Below, in pieces: positions 17,738-25,271 of a stretch of DNA of 60,277 bases. The notes beneath the pieces were generated by a model. It saw only the letters and a program-made list of their open reading frames with translations, searched no databases and was not told the origin of the DNA. Source of the DNA: a virus; the IMG/VR virus record IMGVR_UViG_3300030380_002146, positions 1-60,277 of that record. The stretch is one strand, 5' to 3'. The position numbers and the translations under genes were made by a program. Numbering within the stretch: position 1 is the stretch's first letter; each line of letters starts with the position of its first letter.

Positions 17738-17838
17738 CGACCCTTTATCTATCATATTGTAAAAACAAATCTCATAGAGTACTTGTTCAGTAAAAACAAA
17801 GACTTAGGTATGCTCTTATGATATTATGAGATTATGAC
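17738..17838 (+). repeat. Conserved ~100-bp intergenic element, copy 1
   Basis: Shares three blocks in the same order and spacing with the minus strand of 37195-37297: CGACCCTTTATCTATCAT, ATTGTAAAAACAAAT and GATATTATGAGATTATGAC. The first and last blocks start 82 bases apart here and 84 in the other copy; the second copy carries a 12-base insertion between the first two blocks. Sequence between blocks two and three has diverged, so block conservation suggests protein-binding sites. Confidence 0.75.
17815..17838 (+). repeat. 8-bp iteron-like tandem triplet, copy 1
   Basis: Three adjacent octamers: CTTATGAT, ATTATGAG, ATTATGAC (core TTATGA). The same arrangement occurs in inverted orientation at 37187-37210. 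Possible binding array for a replication initiator or for the XRE regulator encoded next door. Confidence 0.65.
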
Positions 17839-17960
17839 GAGCTTTTTAAAAAATAAAAAAAGCAAAAACTTTTTAAAATTACATTAGACTACCAGTAAAT
17901 ACCTATTTATATTTATATAATAATATAGTAAGTTAAATTAAATAAAATGGAGAAAGTAGA

Positions 17961-18305
17961 ATGGAACAAAATACTACAGTTTATGTAGTCCAAGACTTCG
18001 GCACTAAAAATATATCAGGTGCTACGAGGTTTGGCAGAATAAGAACACTACTACCTCCTAATAGACAAATCGTATTTAGTTCTGCTCCAACTGTTGCACG
18101 GTTGCGAGAAGGCTTAAATGAGTTCTCTGATGACGACTACTTGTTGCTCATGGGAGATCCTGCTGCTATTGGTATAGCATGCAGTATAGCTTCCCATGTA
18201 AATGATGGGAAGTTTAAAATGCTAAAGTGGGATAGACAAGAAGCACTATATCTACCCATAAATATTAACCTAAAATACTTTGGAGAGTATGATGGAAAAT
18301 CTTGA
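17961..18305 (+). CDS. Conserved early hypothetical protein
   Basis: 114 residues, first gene of the rightward early block, with GGAGAAAG upstream. The motif DDDYLLLMGDPAAIGIACSIAS and the ending FKMLKWDRQE are familiar from early proteins of pelagiphages and other marine phages, where the gene commonly precedes replication genes. No enzymatic motif. Function unknown. Confidence 0.6.
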   Translation: MEQNTTVYVVQDFGTKNISGATRFGRIRTLLPPNRQIVFSSAPTVARLREGLNEFSDDDYLLLMGDPAAIGIACSIASHVNDGKFKMLKWDRQEALYLPININLKYFGEYDGKS

Positions 18306-18855
18306 CGATATCCTCAGTGGTGAGGCAATAAACACCTTAAATGTCAAGGCAACAACTGATGAGTTAAATCGGTTGTCGACGTTGGCTAACGAACTTATTC
18401 ATAAACAAAAGGAAGTAAAAGATTACGAAGAATCTATTAAAGACTTTAAGTTTAGAATAAGACAAATAGCAGAACAAGAAATACCTGACCTTTTAGCAGA
18501 GGTTGGTTTATCTAGTTTTGAATTAAAAGACGGAACTAAAGTAAAGGTTGAGCCTTTTGTTACGGCTCATATCTCAAAAGACCGAGCAAACGAAGCACAT
18601 TCTTGGTTAGAGCAAAACGGTTTCGGAGAACTCATAAAGCGTGAAGTTGTTTCGCAGTTTGGCAGAGGTGACAATAAGTATGTAGAAGTCATGTCAGCTT
18701 TAGATAGTATGGGGCAAAGTTATACTACTAAAGAGGGTGTTCACCATGCCACTTTAAAATCATTCGCTAGAGAACAAATGGAAAAGGGAACGGATATTCC
18801 TGTTAACTTATTTGGTCTGTATAGTGGTTTCACAACTAAAATTTCAAAGTCATAG
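18292..18855 (+). CDS. Conserved early protein before SSB
   Basis: 187 residues. Start taken at ATG 18292 with GGAG six bases upstream, overlapping the previous gene by 14 bases; ATG 18289 and TTG 18280 are alternatives. N-terminal half is a coiled coil (LANELIHKQKEVKDYEESIK). The C-terminal half (HSWLEQNGFGELIKREVV) is familiar from proteins encoded directly upstream of SSB-like genes in marine phages. It may assist single-strand binding or recombination; unproven. Confidence 0.55.
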   Translation: MENLDDILSGEAINTLNVKATTDELNRLSTLANELIHKQKEVKDYEESIKDFKFRIRQIAEQEIPDLLAEVGLSSFELKDGTKVKVEPFVTAHISKDRANEAHSWLEQNGFGELIKREVVSQFGRGDNKYVEVMSALDSMGQSYTTKEGVHHATLKSFAREQMEKGTDIPVNLFGLYSGFTTKISKS

Positions 18856-18864
18856 GAGGAAAAA

Positions 18865-19656
18865 ATGGCACAAGCAGTTGTAAAGAAAGAAGAGTCAGCT
18901 ATTATAGTAGTAGATGACGATATATTAAATGTAGGTACAGGGTTAGAAGAAACAACTACTGACGATTATTCTGTTCCTTTTATAAGGATTATCCAATCAG
19001 GTAGTCCTCAACTTAATAAGAACGATGGTAAGTATGTAAAGGGGGCAGAGCAAGGTCACATTTATAATACTGTTACTTCGGAGTGTACTGATGGCGACGA
19101 AGGACTTATTGTTGTTCCTTGTTATTATCAAAAGAAGTACATAGAGTGGAAGTCTCGTGATAATAGTGGGGGTGGTTTAGTTAACCCTGACCATACTAGG
19201 GAGATACTTAGCAAGTGCACAAAGACAGATAAGAATAAATTTGTTTTAGAAAACGGTAATTATATCGAAGAGACAGCCCATTTCTATGTTATGATCACTA
19301 ACCAAGAAGAAACCGAGTGGCAACAAGCCGTTCTTACTATGACATCGACTCAGCTAAGTAAAGCGAGAAAGTGGATTAGTCAGATGAAACAAAGGAAAGT
19401 TCAGAATAGTAAAGGCGATCTAGTTGAAGCCCCAATGTTCATGTTTCGTTATCTAGTAAAAACTATAGGTGAACAGAACGACCAAGGTTCTTGGTATGGT
19501 TGGTCTATTGGTTTAGATAAAGCTGTTAACAGTAAGCCTTTTCTTATTGAAGCAAGTAACTTCTTAAAAGGTATTAGATCAGGAGATGTAAAAGTAAAAC
19601 AACCTGATCAAGAAGGTGCAACAAGCACCGATCTCGACGACTCAGTACCATTCTAG
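18865..19656 (+). CDS. Single-stranded DNA-binding protein (putative)
   Basis: 263 residues with a good AGGAGG ribosome site. The end is an acidic linker and a hydrophobic tip, DLDDSVPF, which matches the SSB C-terminal tail (acidic residues then Pro-Phe) that recruits replication partners. The body (FIRIIQSGSPQLNKNDGKYV; WYGWSIGLDK) resembles a marine-phage protein family usually placed before primase and helicase genes. A rho-independent terminator follows immediately. SSB function is inferred from tail and context. Confidence 0.65.
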   Translation: MAQAVVKKEESAIIVVDDDILNVGTGLEETTTDDYSVPFIRIIQSGSPQLNKNDGKYVKGAEQGHIYNTVTSECTDGDEGLIVVPCYYQKKYIEWKSRDNSGGGLVNPDHTREILSKCTKTDKNKFVLENGNYIEETAHFYVMITNQEETEWQQAVLTMTSTQLSKARKWISQMKQRKVQNSKGDLVEAPMFMFRYLVKTIGEQNDQGSWYGWSIGLDKAVNSKPFLIEASNFLKGIRSGDVKVKQPDQEGATSTDLDDSVPF

Positions 19657-19661
19657 GTATA

Positions 19662-19690
19662 AGGGGGCAGTGAAAACTGCCCCTGTTTTA
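19662..19690 (+). terminator. Rho-independent terminator / attenuator after SSB gene
   Basis: GGGGCAGT, GAAA tetraloop, ACTGCCCC, then GTTTTATT. The stem is at least eight base pairs. It ends two bases before the primase ATG, so it may also limit transcription or translation of the primase. Confidence 0.85.
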
Positions 19691-19692
19691 TT

Positions 19693-21219
19693 ATGATAGC
19701 AAAGGAATTCGCACAGTTATTCGCAGGGTTACGAAAGGCTTATGGCTCTTTCGTTTCAGAAGAGGGTAACGGCATAGGAAAAGAAAAGGGAAGATACCGT
19801 ATCATATCAGAGGATATCGACGATTTACGGTTACAAGAACTTTGGAAAAATCATTTAGAAGGCAAAAGTTCATTAGGTATTATACCTATTACTGAAAACA
19901 ATACGTGTACTTGGGGGGCTATTGATATAGATCAATATCCTCTAAACCATAGTGATTTAGTAACTAAGTTAATACAAACTAATGAACTTCCTTTTGTAGT
20001 GGCACGGTCTAAATCAGGGGGTGCACATGTATATGTGTTTTTATCTGAACCAGTCAGCTGTGCTATTGTTCAACATAAATTAAAAGATATTGCATCGGTG
20101 TTAGGTTATGCAACGGCAGAGATATTCCCCAAACAAACTAAACTTTTGTTAGAAAAAGGTGATAGAGGTAGCACTTTAAATATGCCTTACTTCGGTGGTA
20201 AACGTACAACTAGGTATGCTCACGATGATAAAGGGGTAGCAATAACAGACTTAGAAGAATTTTTAAAATATGCAAAAAGCAAAGTAATCAGTAAGAAGCA
20301 ATTAGAAAGCCTAAAGATTATATCAGCAGATAACGCAGATAAAGATTTGGAGGGTGCACCACCTTGTTTAAAAATACTTTGTAGTATGGGCTTTCCTGAA
20401 GGAACTAGGAATAATGGGTTATTTGATGTCGGTGTGTTTTTAAGAAAGAAGTTTTCAGACGATTGGGAAAAGAAGTTAGAAGAAAAGAACTTTCAATATA
20501 TGAAGCCTCCACTTGGTGCTGCAGATGTATTGACTGTTATTAAGTCGTTAAGTAATAGAGATTATCAATATAAGTGTAACGACCAACCTATCGCATCTCA
20601 TTGTAATGCTGCCGTTTGTCGAACATGTGAATACGGTGTTGGTTCTTCTGGAGGTTTACCACAATTTAGTAATTTACAAAAGCAGGATTCTACTCCTCCT
20701 ATTTGGTTTTTAGATGTAGAGGGTTATCGAATAGAACTTACAACAGACGAGTTACAAAACCAAACTAAATTTCAAAGAAGATGTATGGATGAATTAAACT
20801 TTATGCCGTTAACTATGCGACAAAACAACTGGAGAACGGTAGTCCAACAATTATTAGATAGTGTATCTATTATCGAAGTGCCTGACGATGTTTCCGTTCA
20901 CGGACAGTTCAAAGAACTATTAGAGTCTTTTTGTACAGAGCGTGCACAAGCCCAATCAAGAGACGAGTTATTATTAGGTAAGCCTTGGACAGAAGAAAGT
21001 AAAACTTATTTTAGGTTAAAAGATTTAATTGATTATTTTGGTAGGCAACAGTTTAGGGATTATGGTAGAAACCATATTGCTGCAAGGCTCAGAGAATTAG
21101 GAGGGGGCGATCACTTCTTCCATGTAAAAGGTAAAGGTGTAACTGTTTGGTATATACCTGAGTTTAGTTCTCAAGAAGATAGCTTTGAGTTACCTAGTAT
21201 GGGCGAGGATCCATTTTGA
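19693..21219 (+). CDS. Archaeo-eukaryotic-type primase (AEP, TOTE-like)
   Basis: 508 residues. AEP motifs are visible: motif I IDID (77-80), motif II SKSGGAHVY (106-114) and motif III NMPYFGG (163-169). A helical PriCT-like segment follows (GFPEGTRNNGLFDVGVFLRK, ~233-252). A Cys/His cluster (C295, H303, C304, C309, C312) may bind zinc. It synthesises primers for phage replication. The layout resembles the AEP domain of TOTE-type proteins. The ATG lacks a clear ribosome site and sits at the foot of a terminator hairpin. Its stop overlaps the helicase start (TTGA). Confidence 0.82.
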   Translation: MIAKEFAQLFAGLRKAYGSFVSEEGNGIGKEKGRYRIISEDIDDLRLQELWKNHLEGKSSLGIIPITENNTCTWGAIDIDQYPLNHSDLVTKLIQTNELPFVVARSKSGGAHVYVFLSEPVSCAIVQHKLKDIASVLGYATAEIFPKQTKLLLEKGDRGSTLNMPYFGGKRTTRYAHDDKGVAITDLEEFLKYAKSKVISKKQLESLKIISADNADKDLEGAPPCLKILCSMGFPEGTRNNGLFDVGVFLRKKFSDDWEKKLEEKNFQYMKPPLGAADVLTVIKSLSNRDYQYKCNDQPIASHCNAAVCRTCEYGVGSSGGLPQFSNLQKQDSTPPIWFLDVEGYRIELTTDELQNQTKFQRRCMDELNFMPLTMRQNNWRTVVQQLLDSVSIIEVPDDVSVHGQFKELLESFCTERAQAQSRDELLLGKPWTEESKTYFRLKDLIDYFGRQQFRDYGRNHIAARLRELGGGDHFFHVKGKGVTVWYIPEFSSQEDSFELPSMGEDPF

Positions 21220-22718
21220 GTATAGATCCTTCTACATGGTCGATTATTCTTGGACCTCCAGGAACTGGAAAGACTACAACGATTCTTAACCTAATAGAGA
21301 TGGAGATGCAAAAAGGAACTCCACCTGATAAGATAGGTTATTTTGCTTTTACAAAGAAAGCATCTGACGAGGGCAAGGATAGAACTATGGAACGGTTTGC
21401 TTTAACTGGAAAAGACATACCCAACTTTAGAACGCTACACTCTTTGTGCTATCGTATGCTAGGTCTGTCACGAGACTCGGTCATGGCTCGTTCAAGCTAT
21501 AGAGAGTTTAACGATATTATGGGTTTACGTTTAACAGGAGATATAAGCCTAGAAGAAGGATCTATTTCTTTATTATCTAAAGATGATAAGTTAAAATTTA
21601 TCGAAGGATTAGCAAGGCTCAAGTGCCAAGATCTTAGGTCGGAGTGGCAAGAACACTACGATGAAGATATAGATTGGCATACGTTAGAAAGATTTTCTAA
21701 GGGCTTAAACCAATTTAAACAAGCAAGAGGGCTATATGATTTCACAGATATGCTTGATATGTGTGTAAGGAAAGAACTTGCCCCAACTCTAGACGTTATG
21801 TTTGTTGATGAAGCACAAGACCTTAGTCCTTTACAGTGGCAATTAGTAAAGATTCTCGCACAAAAATCTAAGCGAGTCTATATCGCTGGTGATGATGATC
21901 AAGCTATCTTTCGCTGGGCAGGGGCAGATGTGAACTTCTTGATTGACATATCCAGTGGTGCTAGGGTTTTGGAGAAAAGCTATCGTATTCCCCAAAGTGT
22001 TTTTAGAATAGCTAACAAAGTCATAAGTCGTATTAAGACAAGAACACAAAAAGTTTGGAGTCCTAGAGAAGAGACTGGTAATGTAGTCACCGAAGCAAGT
22101 TTCGAACATGTTGATATATCCTCTGGTCAATGGTTAATATTATCTCGATCTAATTATTTATTAAACGAGGTTGAAGCCCATTGTAGAGGATTAGGTGTAT
22201 ACTTTGAAAGAAAAAACAATCCTTCTATATCTCAAAAGAAAATAGATGCAGTAAAAAACTGGGAGGAACTAAGGAAAGGCAATCTTATTTTTCCTGACCA
22301 AGCTGAAAATATGTTACCGTATATAAAAGAAGCGAAAAGAAAAGCATTAGAAGGAGTAGAATCTTCTCGTAAACTTACATTAAAAGAAATACAAAACTTA
22401 GCAGAACTACCTGAACCAAAAATATGGCATGATATGTTTACTGCTCTTACCCCACACGAAAGAAGTTATATTCTTTCTATGCTTCGTCTTGGCGAAAAGA
22501 TAACTAAAAAACCACGGATAACATTATCTACAATACATTCAGCTAAAGGAGGAGAAGCTGATAATGTAATCTTATTAACCGACTTACCACATAGAACTTG
22601 GAAGTCTTACGAGAAAAACCCAGACGATGATACAAGGGTTTTTTATGTAGGCTTAACTAGGGCTAAACAAAAGCTACATATAGTTCAGCCAATGACCAAT
22701 AAGTTTTTTATGGTATGA
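21216..22718 (+). CDS. UvrD/Rep-like SF1 DNA helicase
   Basis: 500 residues, TTG start at 21216 required because Walker A (GPPGTGKT) is at residues 13-20. Other SF1 motifs: MFVDEAQDLSPLQW (motif II), GDDDQAIFRWAGAD (motif III), TIHSAKGGEADNVIL (motif V) and FYVGLTRAKQKLHI (motif VI). Unwinds DNA 3'-5' in this family. The four-base overlap with the primase gene indicates coupled synthesis, consistent with a primase-helicase pair at the fork. Confidence 0.9.
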   Translation: MSIDPSTWSIILGPPGTGKTTTILNLIEMEMQKGTPPDKIGYFAFTKKASDEGKDRTMERFALTGKDIPNFRTLHSLCYRMLGLSRDSVMARSSYREFNDIMGLRLTGDISLEEGSISLLSKDDKLKFIEGLARLKCQDLRSEWQEHYDEDIDWHTLERFSKGLNQFKQARGLYDFTDMLDMCVRKELAPTLDVMFVDEAQDLSPLQWQLVKILAQKSKRVYIAGDDDQAIFRWAGADVNFLIDISSGARVLEKSYRIPQSVFRIANKVISRIKTRTQKVWSPREETGNVVTEASFEHVDISSGQWLILSRSNYLLNEVEAHCRGLGVYFERKNNPSISQKKIDAVKNWEELRKGNLIFPDQAENMLPYIKEAKRKALEGVESSRKLTLKEIQNLAELPEPKIWHDMFTALTPHERSYILSMLRLGEKITKKPRITLSTIHSAKGGEADNVILLTDLPHRTWKSYEKNPDDDTRVFYVGLTRAKQKLHIVQPMTNKFFMV

Positions 22719-22720
22719 AA

Positions 22721-22756
22721 AGTTTATACTTTATTTTTAATAAACTATAGTATAAT
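22721..22756 (+). promoter_or_regulatory. Promoter-like region with 7-bp inverted repeat
   Basis: An inverted repeat AGTTTAT (22721-22727) / ATAAACT (22740-22746) lies just upstream of TATAAT (22751-22756). A ribosome site AGAAAGGATGAAT precedes the ATG at 22796. Suggests a separate transcript for the next two genes. Confidence 0.5.
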
Positions 22757-22795
22757 ATCTTAATATAGTAAATTTTATTTAGAAAGGATGAATTT

Positions 22796-23116
22796 ATGAA
22801 AATAGGAAAAAAAGTTCAAGTTACTTCTCTTGGTATTGAATTAGAAGATGATATACCAGTGCCTCCAGGATCTGATCGTAGATCTGCAGAACGAAAATAC
22901 CCTTTAAATGAAATGAAAGTAGGACAGTCTTTCTTTTTACCTTTAGAGGAGGGTGATAACTTAAAGCGTATGGCTAATCGTTTGAGCCAAGCTAGGCAAA
23001 CATACCAGAAAAAATATGAGGGTGTTCGCTTTACTCAAAGGCTATGGGAACAAGATGATCCTGATAATGTTGGGAACAACAGTACTCTTGGTATACGAGT
23101 CTGGCGTGTCCAATAA
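22796..23116 (+). CDS. Small conserved early protein (106 aa)
   Basis: Has its own promoter-like leader and AGAAAGG site. The sequence PVPPGSDRRSAERKYPLNEM, then MANRLSQARQTYQKKYEGVRFTQR fits a small basic protein family seen in marine phages; a helix-rich C-terminal half could bind nucleic acid. Overlaps the next gene by about 11 bases. Function unknown. Confidence 0.6.
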   Translation: MKIGKKVQVTSLGIELEDDIPVPPGSDRRSAERKYPLNEMKVGQSFFLPLEEGDNLKRMANRLSQARQTYQKKYEGVRFTQRLWEQDDPDNVGNNSTLGIRVWRVQ

Positions 23117-23510
23117 AGATCTTTCTCACCCAGAGGGGTATCGACAAGAGTATATGTCTGGGTGCACAAGGTTTTGGCACCCAGAAGAATTACAAAAATT
23201 ATTAGATGAATCACCAAAAATTAAAAAGGAGAGAGCCGTGGGCGAAGTTATTGATATTCAAAAAGTAAAGAAGACTAGAATAAAGCACGATGATAATACA
23301 TCTATTACTTATATAAAGCACCCAGAACGAGGGGCAAAACAAATGATGGTAATATTAGATGTTATAAAGCAAAACAATCCTATCATATCAAAAGACTTAA
23401 TGCATGATCTTTCAGGTTGTCTTGATACAACACAACCAGTCCATAAAGTTTTTAAACACTATCTTCGTGAGATGGTCGACAATGGGTATATCTCAATCAT
23501 GTCCTCATAG
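23106..23510 (+). CDS. Winged-helix-like small protein
   Basis: The start is uncertain: GTG 23106 gives an 11-base overlap and 134 residues; ATG 23067 or 23055 would lengthen it inside the upstream gene. The C-terminal ~65 residues (MVILDVIKQNNPIISKDLMH, then HYLREMVDNGYISI) have the shape of a small winged helix and resemble the tails of the proteins at 38455 and 39852. N-terminal part contains GYRQEYMSGCTRFWHPEEL. Possible DNA-binding regulator. Followed by a terminator-like hairpin. Confidence 0.5.
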   Translation: MSNKDLSHPEGYRQEYMSGCTRFWHPEELQKLLDESPKIKKERAVGEVIDIQKVKKTRIKHDDNTSITYIKHPERGAKQMMVILDVIKQNNPIISKDLMHDLSGCLDTTQPVHKVFKHYLREMVDNGYISIMSS

Positions 23511-23526
23511 CTAGTTTCACGTCGCT

Positions 23527-23581
23527 AGGGAAGTACTCGAGGAAATCTTAACCTTTCTATTTCTTTGATACTTCCCTTTTT
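23527..23581 (+). terminator. Terminator-like long hairpin
   Basis: AGGGAAGTA (23527-23535) pairs perfectly with TACTTCCCT (23569-23577), followed by a T-rich run. The 33-base loop is long but contains further partial pairing (AGGAAAT with ATTTCTT). Confidence 0.6.
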
Positions 23582-23604
23582 ATTTTAACAAAAGGAGGAA
23601 GCCG

Positions 23605-24444
23605 ATGGCATCTATACGAAAACGACTTGCAGTAAATGCAAACAATTCTAAAAACACTAGAATGGATATAGCTAGTGCAGGAACACTAGCAAACTGGCGA
23701 CCAGACGAACTAGCCCACATTAGTAGGTTTTGTAAAATGGGTCAACTTATTATGGATAAAGCTAAGACTCTTGGCAGACCAGTGGATATATTAGAAATAG
23801 GTTGTGGTGAAGTTTGGACGCTTCGTTATTTGTATAAAGCGTTTGTTTCAAGAAAAGCAGAAATAGTAAACAGCTATGTAGGTATGGATATTGATCCAGC
23901 TTGTCTCGATGATTGGTGGGTAGACGACGATTTACCATTAACTGAGCATAAATGGTTTCAAACTATGTCAGGTGGTAAAGGTCAGATTATTCTTCAAGAC
24001 TTAACAACTAACCCTGAACCTCCAGTAGAAGATGAGTCTATAGATGTGTTTATGACAACAGAAGTTATTGAACATATGGGAAGAGAGTTTATCGAACCGT
24101 GGATCGAAGCATCAGCTAGAAAACTCCGTTCAGGTGGTATTGCTTATATATCAACTCCTAACCATGACGGTTCGAATGATAAACTTCCAGAAGACCATGT
24201 TTATGAGTGGGGTTATGAAGAACTAAAAGAACTTTTAGAGAAACATTTTATATTAGAACGTCATTACGGTACGTTTACTCAAACTCATAACTTTAATAAA
24301 AACCACCGTGCTAATCTTCGATGGCCACAGCACGTCATAGACGACATAAAGAATAGGTTCGATAAACATTGGCAAAGAGTTCTTTTAGCTACGGCTTATC
24401 CTGAAACATCTAATAATGTAAACTGGCATTTAAGGAAGAAGTAA
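23605..24444 (+). CDS. Class I SAM-dependent methyltransferase-like protein
   Basis: 279 residues, AAAGGAGG site. Motif I DILEIGCGEVW (61-71), the acidic loop GMDIDP (93-98), a motif IV-like segment VFMTTEVIEHM (148-158) and ISTPNHDG (182-189) match small-molecule-type Rossmann methyltransferases. It lacks an (N/D)PP(Y/F) or PC motif, so it is not an ordinary DNA adenine or cytosine methylase. Its stop overlaps the start of the aGPT-Pplase-like gene, placing it in a base-modification operon; it may methylate a modified base or its side chain (inference). Confidence 0.8.
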   Translation: MASIRKRLAVNANNSKNTRMDIASAGTLANWRPDELAHISRFCKMGQLIMDKAKTLGRPVDILEIGCGEVWTLRYLYKAFVSRKAEIVNSYVGMDIDPACLDDWWVDDDLPLTEHKWFQTMSGGKGQIILQDLTTNPEPPVEDESIDVFMTTEVIEHMGREFIEPWIEASARKLRSGGIAYISTPNHDGSNDKLPEDHVYEWGYEELKELLEKHFILERHYGTFTQTHNFNKNHRANLRWPQHVIDDIKNRFDKHWQRVLLATAYPETSNNVNWHLRKK

Positions 24445-25271
24445 TGGAGCCAACAAGACGATTTTTTCGATGGATTGAGGATAGACATGAAATCTACTTA
24501 AAAAAAGAAGCAGGTCTTCCTCGCCCATGGACAACGGATGTCATATTAGATACATATCGATTTACCAATCCGTTTCGTGAAAACGATAAAACAACTGTGT
24601 GGTTTCGTGAGAACATGAGAGATCCACTCAAACATACAAAAGATGTATTATTAGCTACGGTAATTTTTCGTTGGTTTAATTTAATTGAAACTGGAGAAAC
24701 TTTATTAAGACATAATCTTCATAAGTTTTGGAATGCAGAACTAGCAAGAGAAAAAATAAAAGAACAAAAGAAGTTTGTTACTGGAGGATATATAATAAAA
24801 ACTCCAGACGGTATGGATAAAGTTGACGGTGTTATTTGGTGTATAAATAATATTGTAAAAAACCATAACAAAATTCTAAACGACTTTGCAGAGATAAATA
24901 CTTTACAAAAAGCCCACTTACTATTTCAAGAGTACCCATACTTAGGTCATTTTATGTCTTACGAATTAGTTTGTGATCTTCGCTATACTCTTTTCTTAGA
25001 TAAAGCCCTTGATATACATCGTTGGGCTAATGCTGGTCCAGGAGCGATGAGAGGGTTAAATCGTATTCATGGTCGTAGTTTAAATTATACAAGTAAGAAA
25101 CATGATTGGAATGCTGAAATGGTTGAGTTAAAATCAGTTCGTAACCAATACTTACCTTATTCTATAGCCCATAAACTAGAGATGCGAGAAATAGAACATA
25201 GCTTATGTGAGTTTGATAAGTATGAACGAGTCCGTAAAGGAGAAGGAAAGCCAAGGGGGTTATATAGATGA
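24444..25271 (+). CDS. Alpha-glutamyl/putrescinyl thymine pyrophosphorylase-like protein (aGPT-Pplase)
   Basis: 275 residues. The N-terminal motif RPWTTDVILDTYRFTNPFR (27-45) and END..T.WFRENM is the hallmark of the aGPT-Pplase families described in hypermodified phages such as SP10 and phiW-14, where the enzyme replaces a pyrophosphorylated 5-hydroxymethyl group on thymine in DNA with an amino compound. The later region ALDIHRWANAGPGAMRGLNR is helix-hairpin-helix-like and fits DNA binding. Overlaps both neighbours (1 and 4 bases). The reaction in this phage is inferred. Confidence 0.78.
   Translation: MEPTRRFFRWIEDRHEIYLKKEAGLPRPWTTDVILDTYRFTNPFRENDKTTVWFRENMRDPLKHTKDVLLATVIFRWFNLIETGETLLRHNLHKFWNAELAREKIKEQKKFVTGGYIIKTPDGMDKVDGVIWCINNIVKNHNKILNDFAEINTLQKAHLLFQEYPYLGHFMSYELVCDLRYTLFLDKALDIHRWANAGPGAMRGLNRIHGRSLNYTSKKHDWNAEMVELKSVRNQYLPYSIAHKLEMREIEHSLCEFDKYERVRKGEGKPRGLYR

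Larger units (their letters stand above)
17655..17960. other. Divergent intergenic control region (306 bp)
   Basis: Separates the leftward helicase operon from the rightward early genes. It is very AT-rich. Leftward promoter-like sequences (TATAGT / TATTAT, read on the minus strand) lie near 17683-17700. A ~100-bp element with an inverted relative at 37.2 kb occupies 17738-17838. A direct repeat GTAAAAACAAA occurs at 17759-17769 and 17790-17800. The last 60 bases hold TATAAT-like sequence before the first early gene. No ORF is convincing here. Candidate origin and/or operator. Confidence 0.6.
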
